64,000 nucleotides of DNA from the NCBI GenBank assembly GCA_000247545.1, contig CP003316.1, positions 1,645,233 to 1,709,232 of the forward strand, in the 5' to 3' direction. Shown one piece after another: positions 26,185-33,780 of the stretch. The notes under the pieces were generated by a model, which was not told the origin of the DNA, made no database searches, and was given only the letters and a program-made list of their open reading frames with translations. The stretch comes from Pyrobaculum oguniense TE7. GTDB taxonomy: Archaea; Thermoproteota; Thermoprotei; Thermoproteales; Thermoproteaceae. Every line of letters starts with the position of its first letter. The stretch's first letter is position 1. Made by a program: the position numbers and the translations under genes.

Positions 26185-26650
26185 ACATCTCTCTTTCGAT
26201 GTAGGGCAACCTCGCCTTGACTGCCTCGGCGTCTAGCTTTGCCTTGTGGAAGCCCCAGACGTGGAGGTAGTTGGCGCTGTCCCATGCCTCCATAAACCAG
26301 TCGCCCAGCTGCCGGCTAATCGCCGCCACTGCCTTCTCTAGATCTGCAACAGTCCACCTACCCCTCTTATCCACTCTCTCAAGTACCTCAGCCAGTCCTA
26401 GGCGGATGGCTAGGGCCTTGACGCACTCCTCGGCGGCTTTGTAAAGCTTCTCCGACGCCTGTACAGGGTCGCTGTCAGATAGCCTTCTACCCTCCTCTAG
26501 ATACTTCGCACCAAGCTCCGACCTCGCCTCGGCCACCGCGTCGGGGTCCCAGCAGGCGAGCTTAGCCAATGCTTCTATTATGGCGGCTTCTGGATCTAAC
26601 CCCCTCTCTACGAGCTCATCCACTACCGCCTTTGGTACGGCAACCTCCAC
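26183..26650 (-). CDS. PaREP1-family protein
   Basis: A 155-residue helical protein that fits PaREP1 (Pyrobaculum repeat family 1): EEGRRLSDSDPVQASEKLYKAAEECVKALA in the centre, then DLEKAVAAISRQLGDWFMEAWDSANYLHVWGFHKAKLDAEAV. The family is multi-copy in Thermoproteales and related to HEPN domains; the exact role is unknown. No MNT partner is adjacent here. It lies alone between pstS and the AbrB/PhoU gene. Confidence 0.88.
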   Translation of the reverse strand: MEVAVPKAVVDELVERGLDPEAAIIEALAKLACWDPDAVAEARSELGAKYLEEGRRLSDSDPVQASEKLYKAAEECVKALAIRLGLAEVLERVDKRGRWTVADLEKAVAAISRQLGDWFMEAWDSANYLHVWGFHKAKLDAEAVKARLPYIEREM

Positions 26651-26803
26651 GACATATATCTTACAGCGATATTTGTCCCTAATAATCGGCTCTTCACCGA
26701 GGACCTAGACTGTGCTCTTCACCAGAGCTCATGGGAGCGATATTGTTATTTCATATTACTATAAGCCGCACTCGTTGCGTTTGCTGGGTTGAGTATAGAG
26801 AGA

Positions 26804-26813
26804 TTCGTATGAA
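26804..26813. promoter_or_regulatory. Putative Pho operator upstream of the AbrB/PhoU gene
   Basis: TTCGTATGAA, 33-42 nt before ATG 26846, running straight into the TATA box ATATTTAAAAA (about 26813-26823). Confidence 0.7.
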
Positions 26814-26845
26814 TATTTAAAAAAAGGACAAATTTCAATAGGCAT

Positions 26846-27739
26846 ATGAACATAACGAGAAGGAGTGTGCTCAGAGTTAGGGGCTCCTACGTGGTATACC
26901 TCCCTAAGAGATGTGTCGATTCTTATGCCCCAAGAGAGGTGGAGATGTTTTGGGAAGACGGCTTTATTGGGATAAAGCCGTCAGCACGGAGCATCGTAGA
27001 GGCGGGCCCCGCGGCGGTGTACATAATAAGCGCCTTTGCAGCCGGCGCCGATGAGGCGTATGTGAAGGCCCCGCTGGAGGAGGTGCAGAAGGCTTTGAAG
27101 GTGGTCTACGCTGAGGTGGCCGAGTCGGAGGGGGGCTACGTGGTACGGTTTGTGGACAAGTATACAGAAAAGGAGCCCGTGGTGGAGCTGATGTACCACT
27201 CCCTGGTCTACGCCCTCTCCCTCGCCTCAAGGGGCGCCGCCACGATTAAGACGTTGCAGGCTATAGACGACGAAGTAGACCGGATGAGGCTTGTGGTGAA
27301 TAGGCTGTGCGCCAAGTATCCCACCCCCACCTGCCCCTTCTACGTACAGCTGGCGAGGTACTACGAGAGGGCCCTAGACCACGTCATTGAGCTGTACGGC
27401 GAGAAGCCGGCCCCCCAGCTGTGGAGGTTGCTCCTAAACACGACAGAGGAGCTGGGCACCGCGCTGGAAGCAGGTGATCCTGAGGCGCTTGTCCAGTTCT
27501 TGTCCACGGCTAGAGGAAGGAGGTTCGAGGTCACCCAGCTGGCGAGGGGCGAGCTCCAGACGCTACACGCCGACAGGGTGATTGACTACCTCACAAACGC
27601 CGCCGAGGTGTACCTCGACTTGAGTATTTACAAAGCAGTCAAGAAGTCGCCCTCCGGTAGCCAGGTGGGGGCTACTCGCCGCGGGGCTCGAGATGAGAAG
27701 TCGGGAAAAGGCGCCTCGCTCGGCGCGGCGAAAACTTAA
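26846..27739 (+). CDS. PhoU-like phosphate regulator with AbrB-type N-terminal domain
   Basis: A 297-residue protein. The first ~45 residues match a SpoVT/AbrB DNA-binding domain (VLRVRGSYVVYLPKRCVDS...VEMFWEDGFIGIKPS); the rest is helical with PhoU-like E/D-rich helices (DDEVDRMRLVVNRL, ARYYERALDHVIELYGE, HADRVIDYLTNAAEVYLDL). Archaeal proteins of this build regulate phosphate uptake and may bind DNA directly. It sits beside the Pst operon and carries the same palindromic site in its own promoter, so it may regulate itself and pst. The last 30 residues are a basic, low-complexity tail. A paralogue is at 32576. Confidence 0.87.
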   Translation: MNITRRSVLRVRGSYVVYLPKRCVDSYAPREVEMFWEDGFIGIKPSARSIVEAGPAAVYIISAFAAGADEAYVKAPLEEVQKALKVVYAEVAESEGGYVVRFVDKYTEKEPVVELMYHSLVYALSLASRGAATIKTLQAIDDEVDRMRLVVNRLCAKYPTPTCPFYVQLARYYERALDHVIELYGEKPAPQLWRLLLNTTEELGTALEAGDPEALVQFLSTARGRRFEVTQLARGELQTLHADRVIDYLTNAAEVYLDLSIYKAVKKSPSGSQVGATRRGARDEKSGKGASLGAAKT

Positions 27740-28134
27740 GAGAAGCGGCCCTTAGTTTCAGCAGTACTGGCAGGCGGTCGGCACCAGCGCCTCGGCGCTT
27801 TATGTCATCGGGGATTGATGCCGCCTTCATGTTCAGCTGAGATTCCTGTTAAGGCAAGATTTGCACTTAAAATTTCTCTTTGGCCTCCAATGCCTGCGGA
27901 TAATTACGACCCCTCTAAATCGCTTGGCGGCTGTCTAACGGCTTCTCAATTTGCGGCGTTGTTGCCTAGACGGCGTTTGTAAGATGGCGCCTGCTTCTTG
28001 GATGTTCTGTAGGAGATGGCCGAGCTCTCGCTTGGAGTTGTTAGCCGTGTCTTACTTAACGCGAAAATTTTAATAAAGTAGCAGTTGCGTTTTTTAGTAG
28101 GGTAAAATTTACAATTGAAATCGGCCTTAGGGCT
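27740..28134. other. Intergenic, no convincing gene
   Basis: About 395 bases. Short coding-like stretches occur on both strands (for example a 38-codon minus-strand frame near 27950-28060) but none has a start, promoter and family match together. An A/T-rich block near 28063-28080 could be the old promoter of the NRAMP relic downstream. Confidence 0.3.
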
Positions 28135-29224
28135 GTGAGGCTTATTGGCCTTGCCACTGTGGTGAGCGTCGCGTATCTTGACCCGGGAACTTCGGCGCCA
28201 ACATCGCGTTGGGTGCTAAGTTCGGCCTAAGCCTTTTGTGAGTGGCGCAACTCTCCGGGGCGCTAGCCGTGATGTACCAGTACATCTCCGGCGTGTTTAG
28301 AAAGCGGGATGGGGTTGCTAGTCTGGGCTAAGCTTCGCCCACTCCGTCCGATGTACATTGCGGCGGTACTAGCTGCCGCGCTGGCCACAGACCTGGCCGA
28401 GTTCGTGGGGCTGATCGTGGCCTCTAAGCTGTTGCTCGGCGCCCCGGTCTACGTAGCCGCGGTGCTGGGGTCTCTGGACGTAGTCCTCCTGCTCCTCCTC
28501 GGCGACCGCGGCAGGGCCTACTTCAGCGCCATCGGCCTACTGGCCTCGGTGGCGGGGGCCAGCTTCTTGCTGGAGTTGCTCATGGTGAAGCCTGATCTTC
28601 TCTCTGTCCTATATCACTCGCTTGTGCCTACCTTAGACGGGGGGCAGGCCCTTACGCTTTCAGGCGCCACGGTGATGCCGCATGCCGTTTTGCTACACTC
28701 CCACATAGTCGGGGGGCTGGACATGAGGAGTCGTCGGTTGCAAACGCTGTACAACCTCGGCCTTGCGTCCGTGGTGAACGCCTCAATGCAGGTAATGGCC
28801 GCCTACGCCCTCTATGGGCGGGACGTAGATATAAGCACCGCTCCGAAGGTGCTAGAGCCGCTCTACGGCCCCCTAGCGGGACTTGCGTTCTCTATCCGCT
28901 TCTGTCTTCTGGGCCAGCCTCGTCAGCGGTGTCGGTCCAAGCCAAGGCGCTTGTTCTGGAGCTCATTTTCGGGAGGCCCGCGGCGATGGACTCGGCCAGG
29001 TTGCGTTTAGGCTCGTCATCATCATCATCCCCACGGCGGCTATGCTGGCCACAGGCGTAGACCCCCTAACCGTGCTAGTGTACAGCCAGGTGGTGCTGAG
29101 CATGGCGCTTCCGGCCGTGTTGATACCGCCGGCGGCCTTCTCAAAGCCCTACATATCCAGAAAGCTGGCCGCCGCCTACGCCGCGACGGCCTTTGTTGCA
29201 TTAGACGTAGTTACTGTTTTGTAA
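28135..29224 (+). pseudogene. NRAMP-family metal transporter, decayed
   Basis: Pieces of one NRAMP (MntH-like) protein appear in order across all three plus frames: DPG then NFGANIALGAKFGLSLL, LSGALAVMYQYISGV, MYIAAVLAAALATDLAEFVG, TLSGATVMPHAVLLHS (NRAMP MPH motif), and TGVDPLTVLVYSQVVLSMALP. Lesions include a frameshift in the DPGN motif near 28190, an in-frame TGA near 28238 where Trp is expected, a frameshift near 28320, and two more near 28900 and 29010. NRAMP proteins import Mn(II) or Fe(II) with protons. With five or so separate lesions the gene is dead. Confidence 0.85.
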
Positions 29225-29225
29225 T

Positions 29226-29637
29226 ATGGACCTCGCCTCTATGAGGAGGGGCCACGAGGTGAAGGACGTAAGGCCGGAGCACTACCTCGAGGCCATATAT
29301 GCCTTGTCTAAGGAGGGCCGGGCCACCTAGGGCGCGTTGGCGGAGGCCCTGGGGGTGATGCCCAGCTCTGCGCAGAAGATGGTGCGGAGGCTGGAGGAGC
29401 AGGGCTACGTGATTTACGAGGGGCGGGGTAGAGATAACCCAGCGGGGCCGCGAACTGGTGGACCGGCTCAACAAGTCGCACAGAACTCTGGCCGAGCTCT
29501 TTAAGCTCATAGGCGTGGAGGAGGAGCTGGCGGAGGCAGAGGCCGAGAAGCTGGAACACGTAATAGATCCAAAGGTGGTAGAGCGACTCGCCGAGTTTGT
29601 GGAGGCGCTGAAGGCGATGAGGCGCATCCTCACATAA
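29226..29637 (+). pseudogene. DtxR/MntR-family metal-dependent repressor, decayed
   Basis: Follows the NRAMP relic directly. The ATG frame gives RPEHYLEAIYALSKEGRAT, then a TAG at about 29328, then GALAEALGVMPSSAQKMVRRL and EEQGYVIYEGRG, matching the DtxR winged-helix domain. A frameshift near 29430 moves to another frame with ITQRGRELVDRLNKSHRTLAE, ELFKLIGVEEELAEAEAEKL and EHVID (dimerisation domain). The product would have repressed the metal transporter. Both lesions are in conserved parts. Confidence 0.85.
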
Positions 29638-29873
29638 GGGGCGTGCCCCCGCGTAACTTGGCGACATGGGTAAAGGCGGCGATTAGCCGTGCCTAGAAAA
29701 CGCAAAGCCGTTACCTGGCTGCGTGTTAGCGTAAGGTGCTTTGTCTTCACTGGGCGCAAGCTTAGCCGATTTTCTGCTGTTTACCCGTTTTTCTGCTTCT
29801 TTGGCCAATAGGCATTTAGCCGTTGTTATTTCAGCTTCTAAGTCGTAATAACGGCACGGAATTGAGCTCTCCC

Positions 29874-30272
29874 CTACTGTTTGGGTTGTGGCGGCATCTT
29901 CAGCTCTATGAGGGTTTTGAGTAATCCTGGCTCTATGCCCGCTATGTTTATGATGTAGGTCAACGCCCTCCTCAAAGAGTCGAAGCCGATCACCGCGAGG
30001 AGGGCTGCGGCGTTTTGAAACTCTCCTGGACACCTACTCCTTACCGAAAGAAGCAGAACTCCGTAGAGTAGCGAGAGATAATTGACGTTGTCTGTAAGGC
30101 CCTTAACCGTTAGCTCAACAGCTATGCGAGTTGCCCCTTCTAGATCGCCTAAGGCGCTGAGATCTACCTCTAGGCCTAACTGCCTCAGCCGCTCCTCAGC
30201 TTCGCGCAAAGCTTCTGGACATATCCGCGGCTCGACGCCGAGGGCAGGTAGTATGTCTAGGCCTATTAACAT
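29874..30272 (-). CDS. Uncharacterised protein of the roadblock/V4R gene set
   Basis: A 132-residue protein without a family I can name. N-terminal LDILPALGVEPRICPEALREAEERLRQLG is followed by amphipathic and hydrophobic helices (VNYLSLLYGVLLLSVRS). Its ATG overlaps the V4R-like gene stop by 7 nt, so it is the last member of a three-gene operon with roadblock and V4R-like proteins. The helical pattern suggests a soluble interaction partner rather than a membrane protein, but this is only a guess. Confidence 0.6.
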   Translation of the reverse strand: MLIGLDILPALGVEPRICPEALREAEERLRQLGLEVDLSALGDLEGATRIAVELTVKGLTDNVNYLSLLYGVLLLSVRSRCPGEFQNAAALLAVIGFDSLRRALTYIINIAGIEPGLLKTLIELKMPPQPKQ

Positions 30273-30721
30273 TGCTTCACGATTTTCGCTCTAATTCTGT
30301 CACCCTCTAGCTCCATTTCTACAGGTTCCATGCAAAGAGCCCTCAAGAAGCCGGAGAGATACCTGGCCACTGCCGGGTCCGCCGGCACGGGTAGTTCCTC
30401 CATTTCGATGATGTCCTCGGCTAACTTCACGCGGCCGAAGCCGCCCACCTTGGCCAACTGCGGCAATTCCTTTGCCACGTCGTCGAAATTGCTCCACCCC
30501 ATTGTCTCCGTAGTCGCGGCGCCCATGGCGTAGCCCAGTTTTTCCAACACCACGAGGCTACCCTCGGCCAAGACCGCGTCCAGTTCCTTAAGCACCTTGT
30601 AAATTACGTCGGCAGGTATGGCTACCACCCGCCGGCCTTTATAGGCCATCACCCCCGAGTCTAGGTCGATCTTTATCTCGCCTCTGAGGAGCTTTTTAAG
30701 AGCTGAGAGAAGCTCGATCAT
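30266..30721 (-). CDS. V4R-like (4-vinyl-reductase-type) domain protein
   Basis: A 151-residue protein whose pattern matches V4R domains: KLGYAMGAATTETMGW in the helix, KVGGFGRVKLAED for the conserved G-x-G-R-v-x-l strand, and AVARYLSGFLRALCMEPVEM for the 'fl.Gfl.gl.g.pv' helix; the closing EGDRIRAKIV strand fits. The zinc-binding Cys usually found near the end is only partly kept (KQC terminus). V4R domains bind small ligands in signalling or enzyme assembly. It overlaps the upstream roadblock gene by 4 nt. Confidence 0.6.
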   Translation of the reverse strand: MIELLSALKKLLRGEIKIDLDSGVMAYKGRRVVAIPADVIYKVLKELDAVLAEGSLVVLEKLGYAMGAATTETMGWSNFDDVAKELPQLAKVGGFGRVKLAEDIIEMEELPVPADPAVARYLSGFLRALCMEPVEMELEGDRIRAKIVKQC

Positions 30722-31077
30722 ATCCCGGCCAGCCTTTTAGCGAGTCTCTCCAGCTCTAGCATTATCAGACCCAGATTGGCGTCGGGAGACGCAACCGCTA
30801 TTACATAAAGATCCTTGGCAGGCCAAGCCAAAAGTACCCTATTCTCGTAGTACGCTATGAAGTTCCTCACAGAGCCTATTTTCAGCTCCTCACCTACCCT
30901 CTTCAGCGATCCCAGCGCCAGTGCCGTAAGGGCTGCCACAGTCTTGGCATCCATGCCAGGGGAGATGTGTGCTACGGGCAAGCCATCTCTCCTAGCCAAA
31001 ACGACAGCTTGGACATCGCCCCCAACTCTGCTTAGAAAGGTGGAGAGCTCCTCCTTATAACGCGATTCAAGAGACAC
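30718..31077 (-). CDS. Roadblock/LC7-domain protein
   Basis: A 119-residue protein that is a single roadblock/LC7 domain: N-terminal helix ESRYKEELSTFLSRVGG, strand DVQAVVLARRDGLPVAHIS, the long helix DAKTVAALTALALGSLKRVGEEL, and strands NRVLLAWPAKDLYVIAVAS. Such proteins (MglB-like) usually act as GTPase-activating or scaffold partners of small Ras-like GTPases; no GTPase gene is seen nearby. First gene of an operon with the V4R-like and an unknown gene. A TATA-like TTTTAAAG lies about 20 nt upstream. Confidence 0.8.
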   Translation of the reverse strand: MSLESRYKEELSTFLSRVGGDVQAVVLARRDGLPVAHISPGMDAKTVAALTALALGSLKRVGEELKIGSVRNFIAYYENRVLLAWPAKDLYVIAVASPDANLGLIMLELERLAKRLAGI

Positions 31078-31157
31078 TTATCCACAAGATCTCGTTCTTT
31101 AAAACTTTACGTTACAGTACCCTTCTGCTAATGCAAGGACACTACAGATTTATGCTA

Positions 31158-31219
31158 CTCGACGACGTTCGAGTCCACGGTTCTACCGTGCGGAGGCGAG
31201 CGGCTACCTTGCGGCAAGG
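31158..31219. ncRNA. Candidate structured RNA: three consecutive hairpins
   Basis: In the 220-bp gap between two minus-strand genes three perfect hairpins follow each other: CTCGA/TCGAG (31158-31173), CACGGT/ACCGTG (31176-31190) and CCTTG/CAAGG (31207-31219). The stretch is GC-rich compared with flanking spacer and has no open frame. Strand and identity are unknown. Confidence 0.35.
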
Positions 31220-31298
31220 GGTCGCGCCCTAGTCCGACGATATAATTCACGGCGGGTTGCGAACCTCTTTCGCTGGGGCGCCGCAAAGGCTTTGTCGC

Positions 31299-31667
31299 TC
31301 AGCCCCGGAGTGCGTGGGGGCGGCGTTGCCTCCTCACCTCCTCCTCTGCCATCAGCACGGCAAGGCCGAACTCTTCGGTTTCGAAAAATTTGACAGCTCC
31401 CGTTGGGAATATCACCGCGGCCCGCCTCCCGTCAAACGCCACCGCGAATTCCCCAGGCGGCTCCTCGGCGGCTGGGGCAGAGCCCTCGGCATCTGATGCG
31501 TACAGCAACTTCGCAGGCCAAGCCCTTCTCAGAAAGCCCTCCTTATCCACATACGCCTTAAAGGCGTGGTCACCGTGAATTACGATAAACTCGTCAAATT
31601 CCCTCCTGTCCTCCGGCCACTCAACCGACACGGCTTTTTTACAGACGGGACAAACTATTTTAGCCAT
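31299..31667 (-). CDS. Uncharacterised zinc-ribbon-like protein
   Basis: A 122-residue protein. The N-terminus holds CPVC at residues 6-9 and HGDH at about 31-34, enough to bind one zinc (CCHH). The rest has the pattern of a small alpha/beta domain; FLRRAWPAKLLY resembles the AWPAKDLY strand of the neighbouring roadblock protein, which may or may not be meaningful. No function can be given. It faces away from the small plus-strand gene at 31683, with overlapping promoters. Confidence 0.6.
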   Translation of the reverse strand: MAKIVCPVCKKAVSVEWPEDRREFDEFIVIHGDHAFKAYVDKEGFLRRAWPAKLLYASDAEGSAPAAEEPPGEFAVAFDGRRAAVIFPTGAVKFFETEEFGLAVLMAEEEVRRQRRPHALRG

Positions 31668-31682
31668 TGTCGATCTTTAAAT

Positions 31683-31943
31683 GTGTATTTAATATTTGAG
31701 CAGGACGTAGCGAAGGGGGAGCTTTCAGATGCGGAAAAGGAGCTTTTATCTAAATACCTAGCTAGGGCAAAGGAAGTTCTGCCCAACGTGAAGTATATGT
31801 ACATAAAGACAAAAGATGGCGAGTACATAGGAGTGGGGAAGGGGGAGGCTTTTGTATTCGTAAAGGCCGTGGGGGACCCCCTGGGGGTCGCCCTGTTACG
31901 GGCTGAAGAGATCCTCAACCTCCTCGGCAAGTCTGAAGGCTAG
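31683..31943 (+). CDS. Uncharacterised small protein
   Basis: An 86-residue frame from GTG 31683, chosen because a TATA-like CTATTTTA lies about 25-30 nt upstream and the frame is coding-like from that point (YLIFEQDVAKGELSDAEKEL onward). The later part, VKYMYIKTKDGEYIGVGKGE, is a beta-hairpin pattern. No family recognised. Its 3' end overlaps the convergent roadblock gene by 48 nt, so the two messages are partly antisense to each other. Confidence 0.55.
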   Translation: MYLIFEQDVAKGELSDAEKELLSKYLARAKEVLPNVKYMYIKTKDGEYIGVGKGEAFVFVKAVGDPLGVALLRAEEILNLLGKSEG

Positions 31944-32249
31944 GTAGTCCAACATTTCTAAGTCAGCTGCTGGCTGTGCTATAATTGCTACGGCCAACCT
32001 GTCGCCGGCCCGCACGACCACATAGAAGTCGTCTAAGACGAGGTCGATGCCGCGCACTGAAGATTTCAAATAGGAGGCGATCTCCCCGGCCCTTGTTAAA
32101 AATGCCGAGATCCTCACCAGCATTTCCGAATCGCCTCCTTTATGTGCGACAAGCACGCCGCTTTTGTGAAAAACGGCGATGTTCAAAACACCGGGTATCT
32201 CCGCCGCCGCCTCCTCCAACACGATCCTCAACCTCTCCTGCACCGACAT
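31896..32249 (-). CDS. Roadblock/LC7-domain protein
   Basis: A 117-residue roadblock domain starting at ATG 32249: helix VQERLRIVLEEAAAEIPGV, strand LNIAVFHKSGVLVAHKGG, helix EMLVRISAFLTRAGEIASYL, strands DFYVVVRAGDRLAVAIIAQ. The start is set by a TATA box (TATATAA read on the minus strand, about 32268-32275). Second roadblock protein in this set, not closely similar to the one at 30718. Overlaps the convergent gene at 31683. Confidence 0.78.
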   Translation of the reverse strand: MSVQERLRIVLEEAAAEIPGVLNIAVFHKSGVLVAHKGGDSEMLVRISAFLTRAGEIASYLKSSVRGIDLVLDDFYVVVRAGDRLAVAIIAQPAADLEMLDYLAFRLAEEVEDLFSP

Positions 32250-32279
32250 GGAGGAGGGTGGACACCGTGTTATATACAT

Positions 32280-32550
32280 TAGCGTCTCAGCGGCCTAGCT
32301 ATCTCCGTAATGTTGTAAAATAGCGTCGCGCCCACACACATGGCTGTGGTGTTGGCCTTTGGCCTATACAACACGCCTTCTACCCTATCATAATGTAGAG
32401 TACCAAGAGGTACGTGAAAAATGCCGCATGTGGAGATCAAAGCAACGGAGTATTAATCATCGCCGTTGTCGATGGGGGCATGCCGGAGCACCTTTTAGAG
32501 AGGGGGTTAGGGAGCTTTTGAAAGGGGCGGGCTACTCCTTCTGCAAAGAA
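32280..32550. other. Intergenic, possible gene relic
   Basis: No intact gene. About 32410-32540 on the plus strand reads VLIIAVVDGGMPEHLLER and, after a shift, VRELLKGAGYSFCKEN, which looks like a scrap of a lost protein gene. The longer open frame here (32359-32730) runs into the next gene in the wrong frame and is not supported. Confidence 0.25.
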
Positions 32551-32575
32551 AATAAATATGCCCGAACTATTGGCC

Positions 32576-33412
32576 ATGGAGCTTCGGAGGCTTATAAGAA
32601 TCCGCGGCTCTTATCTCGTGTATCTCCCCAAAAAAGTGGCCGCCTTGTACGAAACTCCCGATGTTGTTGTATACTGGGAGGGGCGCTTCGTCGGCGTCAC
32701 GCCGCCCGCCAGGAGGAGATATGCGAGTAATATATCAGCGCCTCAAATAGTCGTGGCCGGCTACGCCGCGGGATTAGACGAGCTGTACATTCCTAAAAAC
32801 GGCGGCGCGGCCAGGGGGCTTGAGAAGGTATACGCTGAGTGGACAGAGGAGGGAGGGCTGTTAAAAATTCGATATATTGACAAATACGCCGATAAGTCTG
32901 AAGTGGTGGAGAGGATGTTAAAAATAGCCCTCTACCTGCTAGAGGGCTTGGAGAAGGGGACGGCCACTAAAAAGACCGTGGAAGCAGCCGACGACGAGAC
33001 CGATTTGCTGAGGCTGACAGTGAATAGGCTGTGCGCCAGACAGCCCACTCCTAAATGCGCCTTTTATATCCAATTGGCCAGGTACTACGAGAGGGCTGTG
33101 GATCACATCAGAGAGCTGTACGCAGAGTCGCACACCCCCGAGCTTTGGAGGCTGTTGTACAACACCGCGCGGGAGCTCGCGAAGATTCACAACAGACGCA
33201 ACGTAGAGGACATAGTCAAGTTTCTTTCCACAATCCCCTCGAGGCGCTTTGCAGTAATGCAGACGGCCCGGAGCGAGTTGGCGATGCTACACGCCGTCAG
33301 AGTAGTGGACTATTTTGAAAACGCCGCCGAGGTCTACTTAGACTTAACGCTTTACGACAACGCGGAAATAACAGCCGAAGAGGCGGCTAGGCACAGCGCC
33401 GAAATGCGCTGA
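32576..33412 (+). CDS. PhoU-like regulator with AbrB-type N-terminal domain (second copy)
   Basis: A 278-residue paralogue of the 26846 protein: AbrB-type N-terminus (LIRIRGSYLVYLPKKVAALY, VVVYWEGRFVGVTPP) and PhoU-like helices (DDETDLLRLTVNRLCARQPT, ARYYERAVDHIRELYAE, HAVRVVDYFENAAEVYLDL). The ATG at 32576 aligns with the paralogue's start and lies about 20-30 nt after an A/T-rich AAAATAAATA; the ATG at 32558 is inside that block. Unlike the first copy it has no TTCGTATGAA site upstream, so its control should differ. It ends without the basic tail of the first copy. Confidence 0.85.
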   Translation: MELRRLIRIRGSYLVYLPKKVAALYETPDVVVYWEGRFVGVTPPARRRYASNISAPQIVVAGYAAGLDELYIPKNGGAARGLEKVYAEWTEEGGLLKIRYIDKYADKSEVVERMLKIALYLLEGLEKGTATKKTVEAADDETDLLRLTVNRLCARQPTPKCAFYIQLARYYERAVDHIRELYAESHTPELWRLLYNTARELAKIHNRRNVEDIVKFLSTIPSRRFAVMQTARSELAMLHAVRVVDYFENAAEVYLDLTLYDNAEITAEEAARHSAEMR

Positions 33413-33514
33413 GGCGGCCGTACAAACCAGAAGGCAGAGGTTTACCGTCTCTCTTGCCGTCAAATAAGACAATAGATAGGGCAGAGCTGAAGGGCGAGAT
33501 AACCGGCAGACTAG

Positions 33515-33630
33515 TCGGGCCGCCGGGATTCGAACCCGGGACCGCCCGTTACAGGCCCTGGGGGTTTAGGGGAATGTCCCCCAGGGGGCTGTCTACAGCC
33601 GGGCGCTCTCAACCGCTGAGCTACGGCCCG
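33515..33630 (-). tRNA. tRNA-Tyr (GTA) with intron
   Basis: Read on the minus strand: acceptor CGGGCCG pairs with CGGCCCG, D-arm GCTC/GAGC, T-arm CCGGG-TTCGAAT-CCCGG, discriminator A at 33515. The anticodon loop begins CTGTAG, giving anticodon GUA. About 42 nt of extra sequence (near 33551-33592), itself able to form a strong CCCCCTGGGGG/CCCCCAGGG-type helix, interrupts the gene after position 37, the canonical archaeal intron site. The pair 31-39 would be G-A after splicing, so the exact splice point should be treated as tentative. Confidence 0.85.
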
Positions 33631-33654
33631 CTGTTTCCATAATGTTATAAGCTA

Positions 33655-33669
33655 TTTAAACTTTTCTCC
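33655..33669 (-). promoter_or_regulatory. tRNA-Tyr promoter (BRE + TATA)
   Basis: On the minus strand GGAGAAAAGTTTAAA, ending 25 nt before the tRNA 5' end. Both tRNA-Arg genes in this window have the same element with one base changed. Confidence 0.7.
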
Positions 33670-33780
33670 TCTGAATTCGGCGCGAGGCCTAAAAGGGCGT
33701 AATTGAGGCGACAGCAACGCCAAACCGACAAGCGCCTTCCCAACTAATTTACGTTTAATAAGCCACAACGCTATTGCCCC

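Noticed and set aside
29683-30033. 116-codon minus-strand frame overlapping the last gene of the roadblock operon
   Set aside because: Wrong frame relative to the operon gene and not protein-like over the overlap.
31078-31298. RNase P RNA or other known stable RNA in the hairpin spacer
   Set aside because: The conserved RNase P motifs (GAGGAAAGTC-like and ACAGAA-like) are absent; I keep it only as an unnamed structured candidate.
32359-32730. 123-codon plus-strand frame ahead of the second AbrB/PhoU gene
   Set aside because: Runs into that gene in a different frame; only its middle has coding character, treated as a possible relic.
33454-33642. 62-codon open frame on the plus strand
   Set aside because: It is the complement of the tRNA-Tyr gene; the GFEPGTARYRP-like sequence is a common artefact of tRNA T-arms.
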